Shown here piece by piece: positions 6,926 to 10,465 of a stretch of 10,465 nt of DNA. How positions within the stretch are numbered: position 1 is the stretch's first letter; each line of letters opens with the position of its first letter. The DNA is from CAYUFF01 sp964444075 (lineage in GTDB: Archaea > Aenigmatarchaeota > Aenigmatarchaeia > CG10238-14 > SCSR01), in the NCBI GenBank assembly GCA_964444075.1, contig CAYUFF010000030.1, positions 1 to 10,465 on the forward strand, in the 5' to 3' direction. The position numbers were made by a program, and so were the translations under genes. The notes beneath the pieces were generated by a model, which saw only the letters and a list, made by a program, of their open reading frames with translations, did no database searches and was not told the origin of the DNA.

Positions 6926-7474
6926 ATGGTTGAAGAAGTTTTGGAAGTCGGCTCCCTGCTTCCGAAGAAATTCTTCGTGACCAAAGGAAAGGGTGAGGGA
7001 GATAGCGAATTGCTCGCTTTCGACCATGCTCTCAAGGATGCTGGAATACAGGATTGCAACCTAGTTTTTTATTCCTCGATACTCCCTCACCGAGCTGAAG
7101 AGCTTAGAAAAATTCCGAAGTTGGAATTCGGTAGCGTACTCGGAGTTATAATGGCTTTGGCTAAAGGAAGGAAAGGTGAAAGGTTGACAGCAGGCGTCGG
7201 CATAGGATGGATTTTCGACATTAGAGGGCAAAGGTTGGGTGGTATGGTCGTCGAGTACCATGGGAACGGAAGCCGAAGTGAGGCGAGAAATTTCCTGAGA
7301 AGAAACCTTGAAGGAATGTTCGAAGCAAGGTTTGGACAAAAAACTTCTTATGAGCTTAAGTTTGGGAGGGTCGTGATAGAATCTTTCGTCCCGAGGAGAA
7401 AACCTTACGGAGCTTGCCTGGCTGCCGTTTGCTTCCCGAGCTTTGTTTTACCATCGAGAAGGATAAAAGTTTAG
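6926..7474 (+). CDS. pdaD: Pyruvoyl-dependent arginine decarboxylase proenzyme
   Basis: The product decarboxylates arginine to agmatine. In archaea agmatine feeds polyamine synthesis and is used by TiaS to make agmatidine in tRNA-Ile(CAU). The 182-residue proenzyme cuts itself between two serines, leaving a pyruvoyl group at the start of the alpha chain. Here the site is FYSSILP, with cleavage expected between Ser50 and Ser51, giving a beta chain of 50 and an alpha chain of 132 residues. Glu110 in GGMVVEYHG matches the conserved catalytic Glu of the Methanocaldococcus enzyme (Glu109). AFDHALKDAGI (31-41) is the usual segment before the cleavage site. The C-terminus is about 15-20 residues longer than the shortest archaeal forms. 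The gene has its own TATA box and appears to be a single-gene unit. The remaining alternative is a related pyruvoyl decarboxylase of different substrate preference, but the motif fit is good. Confidence 0.92.
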   Translation: MVEEVLEVGSLLPKKFFVTKGKGEGDSELLAFDHALKDAGIQDCNLVFYSSILPHRAEELRKIPKLEFGSVLGVIMALAKGRKGERLTAGVGIGWIFDIRGQRLGGMVVEYHGNGSRSEARNFLRRNLEGMFEARFGQKTSYELKFGRVVIESFVPRRKPYGACLAAVCFPSFVLPSRRIKV

Positions 7475-7483
7475 CAAGATTTG

Positions 7484-7509
7484 GGTTGAGCATAGGGTAT
7501 AACTCGACC
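7484..7509 (+). other. Hairpin-forming stretch after pdaD
   Basis: GGTTGAG (7484-7490) can pair with CTCGACC (7503-7509) through seven pairs, one of them G-U, around a 12-nt loop. It lies 10 bp after the pdaD stop and is not followed by a T-run. It may be a 3' end structure or chance. No tRNA cloverleaf could be built here. Confidence 0.2.
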
Positions 7510-7539
7510 AACGTTACCAGCGCACCCGCTTAATTTCAA

Positions 7540-7564
7540 GTTAGAAAATTCTAACAATTGTTAG
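7540..7564. promoter_or_regulatory. Overlapping palindromes, probable operator of the MNT-HEPN operon
   Basis: Two perfect inverted repeats share a half site. GTTAGAAAATTCTAAC (7540-7555) has 7-bp arms around AA, and CTAACAATTGTTAG (7551-7564) is an unspaced 14-bp palindrome. The result is three alternating GTTAG half sites. They end 15 bp before the TATA-like box of the operon, whose first product carries a winged-helix domain, so autoregulation is a reasonable inference. Confidence 0.5.
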
Positions 7565-7579
7565 GAATTTTTGTACAAA

Positions 7580-7590
7580 AATTTAAATAT
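7580..7590 (+). promoter_or_regulatory. TATA box of the MNT-HEPN operon (leaderless)
   Basis: TTTAAATATAT is centred about 29 bp before the ATG at 7614. No Shine-Dalgarno motif precedes the ATG. The palindromes at 7540-7564 lie directly upstream, near where TFB would contact DNA. Confidence 0.55.
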
Positions 7591-7613
7591 ATTCAAAAAA
7601 GCTAAAATTTTTT

Positions 7614-8180
7614 ATGATTACTGATACAAAGATTTTTCGCAGGAACGTGTGGAAAGTTTTGGCCTACTTCTTCGAGCATCCCTACGAAGAAATTTACCTA
7701 CGAAAGCTTTCGGAAAAGACGGGTGTGAACACATTCATGACCAAAACGATAGTGGATTCTCTCCTCGAAGAAAATTTCCTCGTGGAAAAAAGGCTAGGAA
7801 GGCTTAGGATGGTTAGGGCTAACTTAGAGAACGTACTCTTCAGACAGCTAAAGGTTTTCTACACCCTGCTCAAGCTTGAAAGAAGCGGGTTAATAAAGTA
7901 TTTGCTGGAAAATGTTCTTAGAGTCTCTTCCATCGTTCTTTTCGGTTCTGCTGCGAAGGGTGAGGATAGCGAGAAAAGCGATATAGACATTTTAGTCATA
8001 GGAAAGAAAAAGGGTAACCTAAAGCTAGAGAAGTTTGAAAGGTTCCTGAAGAGAAAGATTCAACTGCTTTTGTTTTCCTGGAGTGAGTGGAGAAGGTTCG
8101 CGAAGGAAAACAGAGTATTCTACGAGGAAGTGATCGCATACGGTATAGAGCTACACGGTTTCAAGCCGGTGGTGCGGTGA
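7614..8180 (+). CDS. Winged-helix/MNT nucleotidyltransferase (MntA-like antitoxin)
   Basis: The 188-residue protein has an N-terminal winged-helix DNA-binding region (about 10-70; YLRKLSEKTGVN is the likely helix-turn-helix) and a C-terminal minimal nucleotidyltransferase domain. The catalytic signature GS-x10-D-x-D is complete: Gly111, Ser112, then Asp123 and Asp125 in SDIDILV. In characterised HEPN/MNT modules MntA uses ATP to add AMP groups to a Tyr of the HepT toxin and so silences it. The extra winged-helix domain suggests that this protein also binds its own promoter, where operator-like palindromes lie. The stop TGA overlaps the GTG start of the HEPN gene by 4 nt. The ATG fits a leaderless transcript from the TATA box at 7580-7590. 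It could instead be a nucleotidyltransferase with a cellular role, but the pairing argues for a toxin-antitoxin-type module. Confidence 0.87.
   Translation: MITDTKIFRRNVWKVLAYFFEHPYEEIYLRKLSEKTGVNTFMTKTIVDSLLEENFLVEKRLGRLRMVRANLENVLFRQLKVFYTLLKLERSGLIKYLLENVLRVSSIVLFGSAAKGEDSEKSDIDILVIGKKKGNLKLEKFERFLKRKIQLLLFSWSEWRRFAKENRVFYEEVIAYGIELHGFKPVVR
8168..8179 (+). promoter_or_regulatory. GGTGGTG ribosome-binding site and GTGA overlap of the HEPN gene
   Basis: GGTGGTG (8168-8174) lies within the last codons of the MNT gene. Its first GGTG is 5 nt before the GTG at 8177, which overlaps the MNT stop as GTGA. This decides the HEPN start and implies coupled translation of the pair. Confidence 0.65.
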
Positions 8181-8611
8181 ACCTTAGAGAATGTTTCGAG
8201 AAAAGGTTGTTGAGGAAGAGTAAGCCAGATAGGAGAAAGGCTTTGGAATCGCTTAAAGTAGCGAGGAAGAAGCTCGTTCAGGCAGAAAGTGCTTTGAACG
8301 CTGCTTTGTTCGAAATTTGCGTGGTGTATGGTTATACGGCGATGTTCCATGCTGCCAGAGCATTACTCTTCAAAGATGGTGTGACGGAGAAAAGCCACGT
8401 TTGTACGGCGGTCTACCTTCGTGAGAAGTATTCTCGAAAGATTCCGCTTGGATTGATAAACTCGCTTGAAATTTACAGGGCTGAGAGACACGAGGCATTG
8501 TATGGTTTGGAGTTTCGGGTAACGAAGGAGGAATGCGAAGCTTTGCTGGAGGATGCGAAGGAATTCATAGAGGTTGTCGAAAGGTTGATAGAGCGAAGAA
8601 AGAAAGCCTGA
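8177..8611 (+). CDS. HEPN-domain protein (HepT-like / UPF0332 type)
   Basis: From GTG 8177 the product has 144 residues, the usual HEPN length, and is almost entirely helical. The N-terminal helix pair includes KALESLKVARKKLVQAESAL, followed by YTAMFHAARALLF, which is typical of the UPF0332/HEPN family. The functional motif of HEPN RNases, R-x4-6-H, is not found in that form. At the expected place is YRAERHEALYG with Arg101, Arg104, His105 and Tyr109, where many UPF0332 members have R-x-x-A-D-Y. It may therefore be a weakened or differently arranged RNase, a binding-only subunit, or a toxin with altered spacing. Tyr109 is the obvious candidate for AMP addition by the MNT partner. A start at 8087 would overlap the MNT gene by 94 nt and add residues without family likeness. 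It ends 7 bp before the convergent DUF488 gene. Confidence 0.82.
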   Translation: MNLRECFEKRLLRKSKPDRRKALESLKVARKKLVQAESALNAALFEICVVYGYTAMFHAARALLFKDGVTEKSHVCTAVYLREKYSRKIPLGLINSLEIYRAERHEALYGLEFRVTKEECEALLEDAKEFIEVVERLIERRKKA

Positions 8612-8618
8612 GAAGCAA

Positions 8619-9146
8619 TCAACCTTTCTTCAAAAGCTTCTTCGCTCTCTTGTCGCACGGCAGAGTAGTCTTCATCTTCCTTTCTACCTCTTCATCGCCG
8701 AGCTTGTGAACCTGTGCTCTCTCCAGCGTGAGTATGTGCACAACCTCTATACCAAGGGAGGCGAGCTTCCTAGCTATGTACCTGCGGTGACACTTCCACC
8801 ACTTGAACTCTGAGCAAAGGATAACACACGAGTCATTACCGGAGCATATCTCCAGCAGCTTTCTTATACCCTTTTCGAACTCCTCGCTCTTCGAGAAAGC
8901 TTCGTAGCCCTCCTTCCTGTAACCGCCGAGCTCCTCAAGATGATAATACTCTATTCCCTCCTTTTCCAAGAATTCTCGGAGGTTTTCCTTGCAAAACCAC
9001 GGAAACTTCTTGCTGGTCGGGAACCTCCTAACGTCTACCACTTTCCCTATGCCGTAATGCTTCAAAATCCTCAGAAAATCTTCCATGCTCCTCGTGCTGT
9101 GGCCTACGGTGAACACCCTCCTCGGCAACTGTTTCATGTCGAACAC
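8619..9146 (-). CDS. DUF488 family protein
   Basis: The 175-residue protein has the family's marks: VFTVGHSTRSMEDFL near the N-terminus, VVDVRRFPTSKKFPWF with the conserved DVR, EYYHLEELGG in the middle, and CSEFKWWKCHRRYIA, in which the paired Cys residues and the CHR triplet are conserved. No member has a well established function as far as I can state; the fold and conserved polar residues suggest an enzyme or nucleic-acid-linked role. It is cytoplasmic, with no signal or membrane segment. GTG 9146 is the first start and suits a TATA-like box about 27 bp before it. ATG 9137 is an alternative three codons in, giving 172 residues. It is convergent with the HEPN gene and lies downstream of the membrane-protein gene on the same strand across a 96-bp gap. 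Confidence 0.85.
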   Translation of the reverse strand: MFDMKQLPRRVFTVGHSTRSMEDFLRILKHYGIGKVVDVRRFPTSKKFPWFCKENLREFLEKEGIEYYHLEELGGYRKEGYEAFSKSEEFEKGIRKLLEICSGNDSCVILCSEFKWWKCHRRYIARKLASLGIEVVHILTLERAQVHKLGDEEVERKMKTTLPCDKRAKKLLKKG

Positions 9147-9169
9147 TTAAGAAACTTTTCCCTCAAACC

Positions 9170-9177
9170 TAAATTTT
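9170..9177 (-). promoter_or_regulatory. TATA-like box of the DUF488 gene
   Basis: On the minus strand this reads AAAATTTA and is centred about 27 bp before GTG 9146 and 36 bp before ATG 9137. The spacing favours a leaderless transcript beginning at the GTG. Confidence 0.4.
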
Positions 9178-9242
9178 AGTTCCGATTCGAGACGTAGCGT
9201 TCTTCCCGAAATGGTCGGGCCTTTAGTTTCAACCGTACCGTT

Positions 9243-9785
9243 TTACTCAACTCTTATAACCTCGGCGACGACGGGTTTGTCCTCCTCTAGGGCTATGGGC
9301 GTCCTTGTCTCGAAGGTAACTTTCTGGCCGGTCTTTAAGTCGGAGAATGAGATAGGGATTTCTTCGAAGGGGGATTCGAAAGACTGGTTAATTCTGACTT
9401 CCACCCTTACTATTTTCGTGCTGTCGTCTACGAGTACCTCTTTAACGAAATAGTTTGGTTGGTATAAAAATTCGGTAATACTCCCTCCCCTGTAAACGTT
9501 CGGTACTCTGACTTTTAGGAGGTTGGTTCGAGGATCTATTTCGATTATTTCTCCGCTAAAGCTACTGACGTTCTTGGGGTGGATTTCTACCGTGAAAAGC
9601 GGTAAAAATCCGTTTCTCGCTTTCTCCAGAAATTTCTGGTCTATCTCTTCAAGAACACCTTTCTTTACAACCTCTGGCGACGGGACAAGGGATTCACCTA
9701 GGTGAATTCCAATACCCATTCCTATACCAAAAGCTAGGAGGACGGAGATTATCATGGTTAAGGTGTGTTTACCCAACATTTTCAT
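9243..9785 (-). CDS. Membrane-anchored protein with extracytoplasmic beta-rich domain
   Basis: The family is not recognised with confidence. From ATG 9785 the product has 180 residues. After the short basic start MKMLGKH comes one hydrophobic helix, residues 9-29, with an unusual glycine repeat (GIGMGIGIHLG), so it is probably a signal anchor with the remainder outside the cell. A short charged helix (about 40-58) leads into a beta-rich region made of segments such as SGEIIEIDPRTNLLKVRVPN, VLVDDSTKIVRVEVRI and DLKTGQKVTFET. This pattern resembles DUF5666-like small beta-barrels, but that is a visual comparison only. The start overlaps the stop of the upstream surface-protein gene as TGATG (GTG 9788 would overlap as GTGA), so the two are translationally coupled and probably act together at the cell surface. 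A TTG at 9794 gives a longer frame but lacks support. Confidence 0.7.
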   Translation of the reverse strand: MKMLGKHTLTMIISVLLAFGIGMGIGIHLGESLVPSPEVVKKGVLEEIDQKFLEKARNGFLPLFTVEIHPKNVSSFSGEIIEIDPRTNLLKVRVPNVYRGGSITEFLYQPNYFVKEVLVDDSTKIVRVEVRINQSFESPFEEIPISFSDLKTGQKVTFETRTPIALEEDKPVVAEVIRVE

Positions 9786-10465
9786 CACGAGCAAACTAAT
9801 TTACAACATATTCCAACGACAGTTCCAGATAGATCATCATTACACCCAGGCATTCTGTCCAGTTCGATTCTGCATCCATACGGATAGCCAACGTTTTCAA
9901 CAGTCGCCTCTTCATAAGCCGCGCAATCATTTACTAAGTTCAAATCTAATCCACATGATACCAAAAAATAGCCTTGATTCGCAGGGCACATATAATAGGT
10001 TACTCCCTGACACGTTAGCCAGCTACCACTACAATACCAAGATTTAGTTTGCCTTATGCAAGATAGCTGACAACTTGGCCAAGAAGTTCTACAATTTGCT
10101 CCTATACATAAACCCAATGTCCCCCATACGTACTTATCGGACACCACATCTCCTTCGACATAAAGTTTATCGCTAACGGTTACAACGGAATCTTCAGGAT
10201 CTTTTATCGTGTTGACCTCCAAGGTGTCAGTATCCTTTATGTCGTGGTCGTTCATGTTCAAGTTTCCGCTCATCGAGTCTCCGACAGCGTTGACGAACCT
10301 GGAGTCGCAATCAGAGCAAGAAGATATACCACCGCCTCCACCGCTCGGCCAGCTACTTCTACAATCGCTGCCTATGCAGACCTCGTCGGCATCTATCTTG
10401 TTAACGTTCGTTATGTCGTGGTCGTTCATGTTCAAGTTTCCGCTCATCGAGTCTCCGACAGCGTT
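9785..10465 (-). CDS. Repeat-bearing, Cys-rich fibre-like surface protein (5' partial)
   Basis: The frame is open through the right edge, so the N-terminus is missing; the first Met seen (10447) lies inside a repeat and is not the start. The visible 226 residues contain two copies of VGDSMSGNLNMNDHDI, 58 residues apart. This is the GD-x-M-x-G-x-LNMN type of repeat found in phage tail fibres and large surface proteins. Two copies of a second motif, CIG(S/A)(D/N)CR(S/T)SWPS, also occur, with a Gly-rich linker PSGGGGGISS between modules. The last 110 or so residues hold 14 Cys, suggesting disulfide bonds and an extracellular place. The Cys-rich end has no family I recognise and could be a binding tip. 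It is coupled (TGATG) to the membrane protein that follows. It may be an adhesin, a cell-surface fibre or a provirus tail fibre; no other phage genes are in view. Confidence 0.72.
   Translation of the reverse strand, partial: NAVGDSMSGNLNMNDHDITNVNKIDADEVCIGSDCRSSWPSGGGGGISSCSDCDSRFVNAVGDSMSGNLNMNDHDIKDTDTLEVNTIKDPEDSVVTVSDKLYVEGDVVSDKYVWGTLGLCIGANCRTSWPSCQLSCIRQTKSWYCSGSWLTCQGVTYYMCPANQGYFLVSCGLDLNLVNDCAAYEEATVENVGYPYGCRIELDRMPGCNDDLSGTVVGICCKLVCS
10073..10111 (-). repeat. Cys-motif coding repeat, downstream copy
   Basis: Encodes LCIGANCRTSWPS. It matches the copy at 10343-10381 in 9 of 13 residues, but its DNA has diverged, unlike the identical 55-bp repeat in the same gene. Confidence 0.65.
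10237..10291. repeat. Exact 55-bp direct repeat, copy nearer the 3' end of the gene
   Basis: All 55 bases match 10411-10465. It encodes NAVGDSMSGNLNMNDHDI on the minus strand. The offset is 174 bp, exactly 58 codons, so the frame is kept. Confidence 0.9.
10343..10381 (-). repeat. Cys-motif coding repeat, upstream copy
   Basis: Encodes VCIGSDCRSSWPS, followed by a run of glycine codons. With the copy at 10073-10111 it suggests a module consisting of a GDSMSGNLNMN unit, a spacer and a Cys-x5-Cys-type motif (CIG-x-x-C). Confidence 0.65.
10411..10465. repeat. Exact 55-bp direct repeat, copy at the window edge
   Basis: This is the second copy of the 55-bp repeat. It reaches the last base of the window, so the true repeat may be longer and further copies may lie beyond. 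Confidence 0.9.

Noticed and set aside
7476..7613. tRNA gene in the gap after pdaD
   Set aside because: Only one stem could be formed; no T-loop consensus or acceptor pairing was found on either strand.
8087..8176. ATG start at 8087 for the HEPN gene
   Set aside because: It would overlap the MNT gene by 94 nt with no HEPN-like sequence. GTG 8177 has GGTGGTG upstream and a GTGA overlap.
9205..9219. Short hairpin CCCGA-loop-TCGGG between the DUF488 and membrane-protein genes
   Set aside because: Five base pairs without a following T-run are too weak to call a terminator.
9782..9788. C-box-like GTGATGA on the minus strand, hinting at a C/D box RNA
   Set aside because: It is formed by the stop/start overlap of two genes, and no D box (CTGA) was seen at a suitable distance.
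9786..9794. TTG start at 9794 for the membrane protein
   Set aside because: It would add only three residues; ATG 9785 (TGATG) or GTG 9788 (GTGA) forms a standard coupled overlap and is a stronger codon.
9754..10047. 97-codon + strand frame opposite the surface and membrane genes
   Set aside because: It is antisense to two better supported genes, has no family features and no promoter or ribosome-binding site.
10445..10447. ATG at 10447 as the start of the surface protein
   Set aside because: It lies inside the repeat GDSMSGN, and the frame is open upstream to the window edge, so the gene is cut by the window.

Overview
The window looks like a piece of an archaeal chromosome. The evidence is a pyruvoyl-dependent arginine decarboxylase (PdaD, the archaeal type of agmatine-forming enzyme), an archaeal-looking arginyl-tRNA synthetase, a RibL/TagD-like nucleotidyltransferase and a HEPN/MNT pair. 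Several genes also have a TATA-like box 22-30 bp before the start codon and no Shine-Dalgarno site, the pattern of leaderless archaeal transcripts. Lys/Glu/Arg-rich proteins would suit a thermophile, but the sequence does not settle the genus or even the phylum.

Layout. Bases 2-88 are the 3' end of an unidentified + strand gene. From 157 to 4119 lies a compact, AT-rich + strand cassette: a FIST-domain protein, a LuxE-like acyl-protein synthetase and a LuxC-like acyl-CoA reductase. LuxE keeps the C-terminal acyl-carrying Cys (C370) and LuxC keeps the active-site Cys (C286), so together they look able to reduce an acyl group to an aldehyde. No luciferase or LuxD thioesterase is present. A small retropepsin-like aspartic protease gene (4264-4629, minus) converges on the cassette.

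The middle is housekeeping and richer in GC: argS (minus, 4761-6476), a divergent cytidylyltransferase-like gene 21 bp away (plus, 6498-6884) and pdaD (plus, 6926-7474). Next is a likely toxin-antitoxin-type operon (7614-8611): a winged-helix/MNT nucleotidyltransferase whose stop overlaps the GTG start of a HEPN protein. Overlapping palindromes sit just upstream of its TATA box and look like an operator.

The right end is on the minus strand: a DUF488 protein (8619-9146), a membrane-anchored beta-rich protein (9243-9785), and the 3' part of a Cys-rich, fibre-like surface protein (9785 to the window edge). The surface protein carries an exact 55-bp internal repeat and is translationally coupled to the membrane protein. 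The most unusual items are the FIST-LuxE-LuxC cassette, the operator-like palindromes and variant motif of the HEPN/MNT pair, and the repeat-bearing surface protein paired with a membrane protein.
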